From positions 310,001 through 374,000 of the forward strand of contig NZ_JADNYL010000003.1 of NCBI RefSeq assembly GCF_017168195.1: a stretch of 64,000 nucleotides of DNA, written 5' to 3'. The stretch is from Thalassotalea sp. G2M2-11. GTDB taxonomy: Bacteria > Pseudomonadota > Gammaproteobacteria > Enterobacterales > Alteromonadaceae. The position numbers and the translations under genes were made by a program. This document shows positions 47,271-56,100 of this stretch, piece after piece. Numbering within the stretch: the first letter of the stretch is position 1; each line of letters starts with the position of its first letter. The notes beneath the pieces are model-generated. The model saw nothing but the letters and a program-made list of their open reading frames with translations. It had not been told where the DNA came from and made no database searches.

Positions 47271-47369
47271 TACTTACGAGGCATTTAATCGGACAAATTA
47301 CAGTTGGCATTTGTTAGAGCCACACATATCTTAACTCAACAATGAATTGCATATTAATCGGCGTTATAT
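47271..47369 (+). other. Degenerate terminal attC-like site
   Basis: TTACGAGGCATTTAATCGGAC at the left and GCATATTAATCGGCGTTATAT at the right are partly complementary, but the common core is lost. It marks the right edge of the array. Confidence 0.5.
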
Positions 47370-47445
47370 GCTGTTTAAATTTATGAATTATCTTATTGAA
47401 GAAGTGGTCCTAATTTTGTTTGTTAAATAGTAAAAAATTGCCTGT

Positions 47446-47925
47446 TTAATTTTCTACATTGGCAATATATTGATTCATAGAGAAAGTAACATTCGATTTT
47501 TTACCAGGATTCCTTCGACTTTCAGCAACAAAGCCTAAAAAAATATCTGAGCTGTTTTGACAGCCATGATGTGGTTTGGGACCTAAATCACAAGGTTTTA
47601 TCAGATACACGTTATAATTGTGCCCAAGTGTAACCAACAAATTAGGGAGCTCATTAAAAGTAATTTTACGCTTGTGATCGACTGTCATTTGTTTTCGCAA
47701 AAGATCGAAAAAGTCGCTAGTCGATTGTAGTTTTGTTCCTTCATTTGGTCTTAATAAACAGGCTTGACTATTTTTAATGATTTTGGGAAGTTTAAAATCT
47801 GAATAGGTGCCATCTTCTTTTATCCATTCGGTAATTGTTTTTTTTCCTTCAAGGCATTGACTCCCGTACACTTGAAAAGATAAACATAATAAAGCGGTAC
47901 TAAGCAAGAGTATTATTGGTTTCAT
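47446..47925 (-). CDS. Small secreted protein of unknown function
   Basis: A 159-residue protein with a signal peptide (MKPIILLLSTALLCLSFQVYG). The mature part has four Cys residues (QCLEGKK, QACLLRP, KPCDLG and HGCQNSS), suggesting disulfides in the periplasm. It runs against the cassette genes and is not followed by attC in its own direction, so I place it outside the array. No family recognised. Confidence 0.7.
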   Translation of the reverse strand: MKPIILLLSTALLCLSFQVYGSQCLEGKKTITEWIKEDGTYSDFKLPKIIKNSQACLLRPNEGTKLQSTSDFFDLLRKQMTVDHKRKITFNELPNLLVTLGHNYNVYLIKPCDLGPKPHHGCQNSSDIFLGFVAESRRNPGKKSNVTFSMNQYIANVEN

Positions 47926-48130
47926 TACATAACTCCTTTTAAAATATTAACCATGTCTTAGTTTATAAACTAGGTGTATTTAGCTTCATTAACTCAATGA
48001 CAATCGAAATAAATTATTTCAGCGTTTTGTATGAAATTCAACCAATTTTGGTGTTTTTTGAATTATAGGCTGTTTCAGAGGGAAGTAGTGAACTTGGATA
48101 AGATTTAGTTGGTAAATATGTTACAGACAC

Positions 48131-48166
48131 AAAAATAAGACAAACAAGCCGTACTTATTTGTCTTA
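48131..48166 (-). terminator. Terminator of the coiled-coil gene (minus strand)
   Basis: AAGACAAA (48137-48144) pairs with TTTGTCTT (48158-48165) with an inner AAG/CTT. Read on the minus strand the hairpin is followed by TATTTTTG. Confidence 0.75.
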
Positions 48167-48182
48167 AGGGGGGGTACCAATG

Positions 48183-48947
48183 TTATTGACTAGGAATTGT
48201 ACTTGAGCTTTGCCCTTGGGAACGTTCTAATTGCTCTAAACGTTCCACTAACAAGGTAACCGACATTTCAAGTTGGTTAACACTGGTTGCCACTTCAATT
48301 TGTTGAGCATCTCGGTTTGATGATTTTTCGCTTAAGGTTTTTACTTCGTTTCGAATGTTAGCAATATCATTTTGCACACTATTAGCGGCAGTAATTTGAT
48401 CGGCTAGGGCGTTCATGTTTAATTCGTTTGCCGTGAGTTTATCATTAATGGTAGCTAGCGAAGCGATAGTATTTTTCAGTTGCTGTGTATGGTTGTTTGA
48501 GGCAGTTTGTAACTTTTTACTGTCACTACGTAAGGTTTTAATTTCACTTTGGTTACGACGCCAAGCTGAAGCCCATAGTTTGTCCATTTCCTCCCAAAGT
48601 TTTTCGGTTTTTTCAGTTATTGCCTCAAGTTTTGCTTTCAGTGCAATTGTCGACTCGCCCATTTCTTCACCAGTGGCTGATAACTGGTTTTCAAGCGACT
48701 GTATTCTCTGCTCTGATTGCCCAATTAATGCCTGTAGTTTGATGTTTTCTTGATAAAAATACCAAGAACTTGCTGCTAAGCCGGCAATAATCACAATATT
48801 TAATAGCGTATTGCCTTTGCTTGAGCTTTTTACAGGTGAAGATTCGGCTTTAGCTGATTTTTGTGCTGATGATGCATGATGGGAGGATTTAACTTGGTCC
48901 TGATCTAACGTGATAGATGGAATTTCTGGTTCAACACGATTTGACAC
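48183..48947 (-). CDS. Membrane-anchored coiled-coil protein of unknown function
   Basis: A 254-residue protein. About 48 polar N-terminal residues, probably cytoplasmic, precede one membrane helix (LLNIVIIAGLAASSWYFYQ). A long coiled coil of Gln/Lys/Glu/Ser heptads then runs to residue about 245 on the periplasmic side. The layout recalls HemX-type or envelope spacer proteins, but there is no specific family motif. The start is GTG at 48947. It is transcribed in the direction of asnB but separated from it by the terminator at 49045-49076. Confidence 0.75.
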   Translation of the reverse strand: MSNRVEPEIPSITLDQDQVKSSHHASSAQKSAKAESSPVKSSSKGNTLLNIVIIAGLAASSWYFYQENIKLQALIGQSEQRIQSLENQLSATGEEMGESTIALKAKLEAITEKTEKLWEEMDKLWASAWRRNQSEIKTLRSDSKKLQTASNNHTQQLKNTIASLATINDKLTANELNMNALADQITAANSVQNDIANIRNEVKTLSEKSSNRDAQQIEVATSVNQLEMSVTLLVERLEQLERSQGQSSSTIPSQ

Positions 48948-49044
48948 AATAGCTGCCTTAAGGGTTATAAATACAAAAGCTAACTTTAAAACAAATTTTA
49001 CGAATATTTAATAGTTTATCGGGATTTATTTTCGATTAGTTAAC

Positions 49045-49076
49045 AAAAAACGGTGAAAGTTGCCTTTCACCGTTTT
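49045..49076 (-). terminator. Terminator of asnB (minus strand)
   Basis: AAAACGGTGAAAG (49047-49059) pairs perfectly with CTTTCACCGTTTT (49064-49076) over a 4-nt loop, with a T-run when read on the minus strand. Confidence 0.92.
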
Positions 49077-49105
49077 ATCTTGAGTTATGTTTGGCAGTTA
49101 CAGTA

Positions 49106-50770
49106 TTAGTAACTGTCGTTGTGTACACTCATAACAGCACGTCCAGAAGGATCGGCCATATTGCTAAATGCTTCATCCCAGGCAAGTGCTTGCGGTGTGC
49201 TACAAGCAACAGATTTACCACCAGGAACACATTCTGCAGCCGAAGGCAGTGGAAAGTGCTCTTCAAAAATACAACGATAGAAATAAGCTTCTTTAGTGTC
49301 TGGCGTGTTCACTGGGAACTTAAACTCTGCATTTTCAAGTTGTTGATCGGTCACTTGGCTTTCTACATAAGCTTTCAAGCCATCAATCCATGAGTAACCA
49401 ACACCGTCTGAAAATTGCTCTTTCTGGCGCCATAATATTTCTTCAGGCAGATAACCTTCAAACGAAGCACGTAGAATACCTTTTTCAATTTTACCATTGC
49501 CGCACATTTTATCTTCAGGGTTAATGCGCATGGCCACGTCTAAAAAGTTTTTATCTAAAAACGGTACGCGTGCTTCAATGCCCCAAGCAGACATGGATTT
49601 ATTGGCACGTAAACAGTCAAACATATGCAGTTTTTCAAGTTTACGGTTAAGCTCTTCATGAAACTCTTGAGCGTTAGGAGCTTTATGGAAATATAAATAG
49701 CCACCAAAGATTTCATCTGCACCTTCGCCAGATAACACCATTTTTATGCCCATGGCTTTAATTTTTCTTGCCATTAGATACATAGGGGTTGAAGCCCGAA
49801 TGGTAGTTACGTCATAGGTTTCTAAGTGATAAATGACTTCTTTTAAGGCATCTATCCCTTCTTGTTCAGTAAAAATAACGCTGTGATGAATGGTGCCGAT
49901 ACTTTCAGCTACTTTTTCTGCCGCAGCTAGGTCAGGTGAACCTGCTAAGCCACATGCAAAAGAGTGTACGCGAGGCCACCATGCTTCAGATAAATCATTT
50001 TCTTCAACACGACGCGCCGCAAACTTTTGGGTGATAGATGAAATAAGTGAAGAATCTAAGCCTCCAGAAAGTAATACGCCGTATGGCACATCTGTCATCA
50101 AATGACTTTTGACTGAATCTTCTAACGCTTCACGAATACGTTCTTTACTGGTGTGGTTGTCTTTAATGGCTTTATATTCTTGCCAGTTGCGTTTGTAATA
50201 CTTAGTTAATTCACCCGTACGACTATCTAATAAATGGCCTGGAGGAAATTCACTAACGGTTTTACATAACGGCATTAATGCTTTCATTTCAGAGGCAACA
50301 TAAAAGTTACCGTCTTCATCATAGCCAGTATATAAAGGAATAATGCCAATATGATCTCGCGCGATTAAATAACTGTTATCGGTTTCATTGTATAGGCAAA
50401 AAGCGAACATTCCCTGTAATTTGTCAATAAAGCTTGCACCATGCTCTTGGTACAAGGGCAGAATCACTTCACAGTCTGAGCCTGTTTGGAATTGGTAATC
50501 TTGGCTTAATTCACTGGCCAGTGCTTTATGGTTATAAATTTCACCATTAACGGCAAGTACATGAGTTTTATCATGGTTATACAAGGGTTGAGCACCATTT
50601 TCGGTACCTACAATAGCAAGCCTTTCATGGACTAAAATTGCATTATCATTACTGTAAACCCCTGACCAATCAGGGCCACGGTGACGTAATAAACGGGAAC
50701 ATTCGATGGCTTTTGGGCGTAATGCCGCTGCATCTGTTTTTATATCTAATATACCAAATATCGAACACAT
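49106..50770 (-). CDS. asnB: Asparagine synthetase B (glutamine-hydrolysing)
   Basis: A 554-residue two-domain enzyme making asparagine from aspartate, glutamine and ATP. The start is fixed at 50770 because the N-terminal nucleophile must be Cys2: the protein begins MCSIFGILDIK. The upstream 41 codons of the open frame are not used. The glutaminase domain has RHRGPDWSG and NGEIYNHKAL. The synthetase domain has the PP-loop LSGGLDSSLIS and SGEGADEIFGGY. Length equals E. coli AsnB. Confidence 0.97.
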   Translation of the reverse strand: MCSIFGILDIKTDAAALRPKAIECSRLLRHRGPDWSGVYSNDNAILVHERLAIVGTENGAQPLYNHDKTHVLAVNGEIYNHKALASELSQDYQFQTGSDCEVILPLYQEHGASFIDKLQGMFAFCLYNETDNSYLIARDHIGIIPLYTGYDEDGNFYVASEMKALMPLCKTVSEFPPGHLLDSRTGELTKYYKRNWQEYKAIKDNHTSKERIREALEDSVKSHLMTDVPYGVLLSGGLDSSLISSITQKFAARRVEENDLSEAWWPRVHSFACGLAGSPDLAAAEKVAESIGTIHHSVIFTEQEGIDALKEVIYHLETYDVTTIRASTPMYLMARKIKAMGIKMVLSGEGADEIFGGYLYFHKAPNAQEFHEELNRKLEKLHMFDCLRANKSMSAWGIEARVPFLDKNFLDVAMRINPEDKMCGNGKIEKGILRASFEGYLPEEILWRQKEQFSDGVGYSWIDGLKAYVESQVTDQQLENAEFKFPVNTPDTKEAYFYRCIFEEHFPLPSAAECVPGGKSVACSTPQALAWDEAFSNMADPSGRAVMSVHNDSY

Positions 50771-51203
50771 TGAAGCGCTACTCCTTAATATAGATTTAGT
50801 TTTATACAATTTTAGTAATTGATTGTGGACAGTTAGGGTTGAGTTGAGTGGGCAAGTAAAGTTATTGAAGAGACAATAAAGACTGCGGTACAACGTTTTT
50901 CGTAAACTAACTGTCAGGTCACTTTGCCATTATCAACTGAAAAAGCAACAGCTATTTTGCTATTTTTGTAATAAAACTACATTAACTGATGTTATTTGCA
51001 TGCTATATGTTGCTCTGGATAGTAGAGTTTTTAAGTGTTTAACGAGCATTTACTCTAAAATTGATTAGAAAAATCTTTTTCATAATAAATTGTATAATCA
51101 TGGCAAAATTGGTTATAAGACCCTAATAGGTGAGAAAGAACTAGCCAACAGTAATGCTAATCCTTTAATTACTTTTTTAAAATTGAACAAATAGGGCCAT
51201 TTG
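50771..51203. other. Divergent intergenic region, asnB to C15-like gene
   Basis: About 430 AT-rich bases hold the promoters of both divergent genes. No gene, RNA or clear operator is recognised. Confidence 0.4.
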
Positions 51204-52367
51204 ATGAAATCAGTTTTACCTCTGCTATCAATACTTGTTGCTGTTAACGTTATTTTTTCAACCAATGCGACTAACTGGCATCAACTTACCGTGGAAGAGT
51301 TAAGACTGGAACAAGCAAAGTCTGACATTCCTGAGGTATTCAAACCATTAGCGCAGCGCGTTAGCTTGTTTAAATCGCAAATTAGAAAAGCAAGAAATCT
51401 TACCGCATTAACGCAATTGATTATTCGTCATGGTCATGGTTTATGGAAAGATGCAGTAATAAGTGTCGATAACTTACAAAGCTTTGATGATAGGAGCCTA
51501 TATTGGTCAAGGTTAATGATGAGCAAAACGTTGCGCACATCTAATGCTTTTCAGGCGTTATTGCCGATGCAGCAACAGCAGTTATTATGGAAGTTTGAGT
51601 TGATTTCTCGGGGCAGTCATGACGTTAAATTTAGTCGAAGTGCAAAGAAGAAAATCTTATTAACCGGTTTTGATCCGTTTTTTCTCGATCGCGATATCAG
51701 CCAAAGTAATCCTTCTGGTGTTACTGCGTTAGCGTTAGATGATTTAAGTATTAGTTTGGATGGCATTAATGCCGAAATAGAGACAATGATTGTCCCTGTA
51801 CGTTTTGCTGATTTTGATCAAGGAATGATTGAGGAGTTACTTAGTCCTTATTACCACAAGGTTGATATGATAGTGACTGTGAGTATGGGGCGAACTGATT
51901 TTGACTTGGAGCGTTTTCCCGCTCGTCGCCGAAGTGCAAAAGCACCTGATAATGTAAATATTTTTACGGGTGCAAGTTCAACCGATCCTATTTTACCTAA
52001 ATTAAACGGCAAGGACATTACGGGACCTGAATTTGTCGAGTTCAGTTTACCTGTGTCCATGATGAGCAAAATACAACAACCATTTAACGTCAATGATAAT
52101 CGCCTCGTTGAAACACTTGGACAAGCAAAATTTGCTGCAACTGATCTTGCGCAAATAGAAAATAAAATCTCGGTAAGTGGTTCAGGAGGGGGTTATTTAT
52201 CTAACGAGATTTCTTATCGAAGCATTGTCATGAGGGAGAAGTTTAATCCTATGTTACCTGTTGGTCATATTCATACACCAAGTTTTAAAGGCTTTGAGCC
52301 TGAGACCTCAAAGAAAATTAGCCAGCAAGTAAAGCGTATGCTGACTCAAGCGCTTAAAGGGATTTAA
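51204..52367 (+). CDS. Secreted C15 (pyroglutamyl-peptidase)-like protein with Ser in place of Cys
   Basis: A 387-residue protein. A signal peptide (about 1-22) and a helical N-terminal extension of about 130 residues precede a peptidase C15-like domain starting KKILLTGFDPFF. The catalytic Glu is represented by Glu236 in MGRTDFDLERFPARR and the catalytic His by His357 in GHIHTPSF. The position of the nucleophilic Cys (AGTxxCN in the family) reads GGGYLSNE, with Ser333. ATG at 51204 is preferred to the TTG just before it because TAGGG lies upstream. It may be a serine variant, a binding protein or a dead enzyme. Confidence 0.8.
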   Translation: MKSVLPLLSILVAVNVIFSTNATNWHQLTVEELRLEQAKSDIPEVFKPLAQRVSLFKSQIRKARNLTALTQLIIRHGHGLWKDAVISVDNLQSFDDRSLYWSRLMMSKTLRTSNAFQALLPMQQQQLLWKFELISRGSHDVKFSRSAKKKILLTGFDPFFLDRDISQSNPSGVTALALDDLSISLDGINAEIETMIVPVRFADFDQGMIEELLSPYYHKVDMIVTVSMGRTDFDLERFPARRRSAKAPDNVNIFTGASSTDPILPKLNGKDITGPEFVEFSLPVSMMSKIQQPFNVNDNRLVETLGQAKFAATDLAQIENKISVSGSGGGYLSNEISYRSIVMREKFNPMLPVGHIHTPSFKGFEPETSKKISQQVKRMLTQALKGI

Positions 52368-52457
52368 CCTGTACCAATTACCTTAAGCCAAGTTGTGGTT
52401 TGATTTTTGCAGTAAAAATCTAGTTTAATAAATTTTTGACACCAATGAGACTTGAAT

Positions 52458-53051
52458 ATGAAAATTGCTAGCCTGTTACATGATCAAATCAAACATACAT
52501 TCGCTTTCATTGTGCTAAGTTTGAGCATAGTGATGAGTTTTTCAATTAATGCGATTGAAACAAGTTTCTCTTTCCATCAAGGCGATGACTCAAATACCCA
52601 AGGGTTTTCTTTTGCCGTTAGTGATAAATTTTCTAAAGCGAGTAATTTTTATTGGAATCTTGGTTATAGCTATTTAGATGATGTAAAAATAAGCTGGAAT
52701 AACAGTGATTTATATTTCAAAGTTGATACAGTTGATGCTGTTGCTAGTTATCGTTACCAGCCTAAAAGTTATAATAAGATAATGAAAAAAGTGACTTTTG
52801 AATATTTAGCCGGTGTCAGTTTCGCCCTTACTGAAAATAAGTTTGTGTGGCCTGAATTAGATGAAGAAAAATATTTTAGCAAAAGTAATGATGTCAATGC
52901 CTTGTTCGGTTTTAACGTGCATTACGAGCTGAGCAAACAAACTGCCTTACATCTAGGCTTTAAGTATCAACCCAGTTTTTCTCAATTTGATGATATTACG
53001 TCATTCAATTTAGGATTTAGTTACCGATTTGGTAATCAGTTCGGTTATTAA
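52458..53051 (+). CDS. Small outer-membrane beta-barrel-like protein
   Basis: A 197-residue protein with a signal peptide (about 1-35). The mature part alternates polar and aromatic residues (FYWNLGYSYLDDVKISW, HLGFKYQPSFSQFDD) and ends in FSYRFGNQFGY with a terminal aromatic residue, typical of 8-strand outer-membrane barrels. ATG at 52458 is preferred to TTG at 52452. Confidence 0.72.
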   Translation: MKIASLLHDQIKHTFAFIVLSLSIVMSFSINAIETSFSFHQGDDSNTQGFSFAVSDKFSKASNFYWNLGYSYLDDVKISWNNSDLYFKVDTVDAVASYRYQPKSYNKIMKKVTFEYLAGVSFALTENKFVWPELDEEKYFSKSNDVNALFGFNVHYELSKQTALHLGFKYQPSFSQFDDITSFNLGFSYRFGNQFGY

Positions 53052-53147
53052 TCTGGTTATTAGTCAATATGAACAGCATTGTAAAAGTTAATCATTGCTT
53101 TCTATAATTTGAGCTAAGTCATCATTAATTGCAGTATTAGGAATATT

Positions 53148-56100
53148 ATGTCGTTGAAATCCAAATTTGCCTATTTATCTGTCTGCTTGATGCTTGTATT
53201 ACCAAGTACTCAGGCTTTATCTGCATCCTGTCCATTGCCAACACCTACAGGGGTAGATTCTGATGGTGATGGCGTTGATGATGGTATTGATAAGTTCCCA
53301 AGTGATCCGTCTGAATGGCATGACACGGATTTAGATGGTATTGGTAATAATGCCGATACTGATGACGATAATGATGGTATTCCTGATGTTTCAGATAATA
53401 ACAATGATGGGGATCCCGTTATTGATATTTATGACCCATTCCCTTATGACCCAGAACTTTACTTAGATACTGATGGCGATTGTATTGACGATACGCAAGA
53501 CAGTGATGATGATAACGATGGTTATTTAGATGTTGCTGATGCATTCCCGTTAAATCCACTTGAATGGGCGGATAATGACAGTGATACCATAGGGAATAAC
53601 GCAGACAGTGATGACGATAACGATGGTGTGATAGATCTCTATGATGCGTTTGATACCGATCCGCTCGAACAATTGGATACCGATAACGATGGTATAGGCA
53701 ATAACGCCGATAATGACGATGATGGTGATGGTGTTGATGACGGTTTAGATGCTTTTCCATTGGATCCTTTGGAATCAAATGATCTCGATGGTGATGGTCT
53801 AGGAGATAATGCCGATAGTGATAATGATGGTGATGGTATTACGGATGATCTTGACATCTTCCCTGATGACAGTAGCGAATGGTATGACACTGATAGCGAT
53901 GGTATTGGCAATAACACGGATACCGATGATGACAATGATACCTTCCCTGATAGTGAGGATGCTTTTCCCCTTGATCCTAATGAACACTTAGACACCGATG
54001 GTGATGGCATTGGCAATGTTGGCGATAGTGATGATGATGGCGATGGAATTGTTGATTCTAGCGATGCTTTTCCATTAGACAATAATGAATTTGTTGATAC
54101 CGATGGTGATGGTTTAGGTAATGTGGCTGACACTGATGATGATGGTGACGGTGTTGGTGATGGCATTGATGCTTTTCCATTAGACCCACTTGAACAATTA
54201 GATACCGATGGTGATGGCATTGGTAATAATGCTGATGCCGACGATGACGGTGACGGTATTCTAGACAGTAATGATCCAGAGCCATTAAACATGTTGGCAA
54301 CCACTGATACTGATAATGATGGTATTGCCAATATTACCGACACCGACGATGACAATGATGGCGTGCTTGATACCGAAGATGCATTTCCTTTGCTTAACAG
54401 TGAATCACGTGATACGGATGGCGACGGTTTAGGTAATAACACCGACAGTGATGATGATAACGATGGCTTTATTGATGCAGTTGACCCATTTCCACTGGAT
54501 GTAACTGAATGGTTTGATACTGATAATGACGGCATTGGTAATAATACCGATACCGATGATGATGGAGATGGTGTGATCGATAGTCAAGATGCATTCCCTA
54601 TCGATATCACTGAATCATTAGACACTGATGGTGATTTAATTGGTAATAATGCTGATGCAGACGATGATGGTGATAATATCATTGATGCTCATGATGCATT
54701 CCCACTCGATGCCAATGAATGGTTAGATACCGATAATGATGGCATTGGCAACAATGCAGACGATGATGATGATAATGATGGTGTTGTTGATAGTGATGAT
54801 TTATTTCCTTTAGATCGCAAGGAATATGATGATGCTGATCTTGATGGTGTCGGTAATAATGCCGATTCAGATGATGATAATGACGGTGTATTAGATAACA
54901 ACGACGATTTTCCATTATTAGCCAGTGAATGGTTAGATACCGATAAAGATGGTATTGGTAATAATTTAGATACGGATGATGACAATGATGGCGTGCTTGA
55001 TCATCAGGACTTATTCCCCTTAGATGTGAATGAATCGCGTGATGACGATCTCGATGGCATAGGCAACAATGCTGATGCTGATGATGATAATGACGGCGTT
55101 ATTGATACGGAAGATGCATTCCCACTTGACCCTGTTGAGTCGGTAGATACTGACGGAGATGGCATAGGTAATGTTTATGATACCGATGATGATGGTGATG
55201 GTATCCTAGATTACTTGGATGTTTTACCCTTAGATCCAAATGAATCGTTTGATTTTGATTTAGATGGTATCGGCGATAATGCCGACCCTGATGATGATAA
55301 CGATGGAATGAGTGATTCCTTTGAACTGACTTATGACTTTAATCCATTTGATGCAAGTGATGCGACATTAGATACTGATAATGATGGTGTTAATAATGTC
55401 ACGGAAGAGCGTAATCAAACCAATCCATTAGTTGATGATTATGCACCTGTGATTAATACCCCTAATGCGCTGTACTTTGATGCCACTCATATATTGACAC
55501 CATTAACCCTTGAGCAGTTAATCGCTGATGCTCAGGTATCTGCTGATGATGGACGAGATGGCAATAATTGTTGTGAAGTTCTTCCCGTTGGTTTTGAATC
55601 TGGGATGAAAAGCTTACCTTCTGGCAAGCAAGAAATTACTTGGCAAGCTGAAGATGAAGCCGGCAATATTGGTACGGTTAAACAAACAATTAATATTCAG
55701 CCGCTTGTCAGTTTTGCCAAAGAGCAAGTGGTTGGTGAGGGGACAAGAGTTAGTGTTGAAGTTGTGCTTTCTGGTGAATCACCAATTTACCCGCTTGAAC
55801 TCCCATTTACACTTTCTGGTAGTGCTGATTCGTTAGATTATACTCTTTCAGATCATAAAGTGGTGATAGAGCAAGGGGTCAGAGGAATTGTTGAGATCGA
55901 TATTAAGCAAGACCTACAAGCCGAGCCCGAAGAGAACTTGATCCTTACCTTTAAAGATAGTGTTAATTTAGGTGATTTTTCTTCACATACTATTACTATC
56001 AGTGAGGCTAATATCACTCCGAAGGCTGAACTTATTTTGCAACAGCAAGGGCAAAGAGTGTCATCCATTGCGGCTGATAAAGGTGAAGTGAGTATAGATT

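Larger units (their letters stand above)
37577..47369 (+). mobile_element. Integron gene-cassette array without integrase (CALIN-like)
   Basis: About eight short plus-strand genes alternate with related attC-type sites of about 100 bp. Several sites share an almost identical core, GCTTGCTCGGTTCCGCTTCG followed by CTTCACA and TTTTAGCAAGC. They end in GCGTTATG, GCGTTAGG or GCGTTAGC and begin with TAACAA. Each cassette carries one gene beginning 15-100 bp after an attC. No integrase gene exists in the window on either strand. The uniformity of attC sites suits a sedentary chromosomal integron; missing intI suits a CALIN. Two IS110-type elements interrupt attC sites. Confidence 0.85.

Noticed and set aside
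48415-48753. Plus-strand ORF of 112 codons
   Set aside because: It lies wholly antisense within the coiled-coil protein gene at 48183-48947 and has no ribosome site or recognisable domain.
53639-54535. Long minus-strand ORF with Ser/Pro/Leu repeats
   Set aside because: It is the complement of the TSP3 repeat coding region; its periodic Ser-rich sequence is a shadow of the Asp codons on the plus strand.
53270-55400. Regular DNA repeats that could suggest CRISPR or a satellite
   Set aside because: The period of about 99 bp is coding, in frame, without constant repeats and unique spacers.
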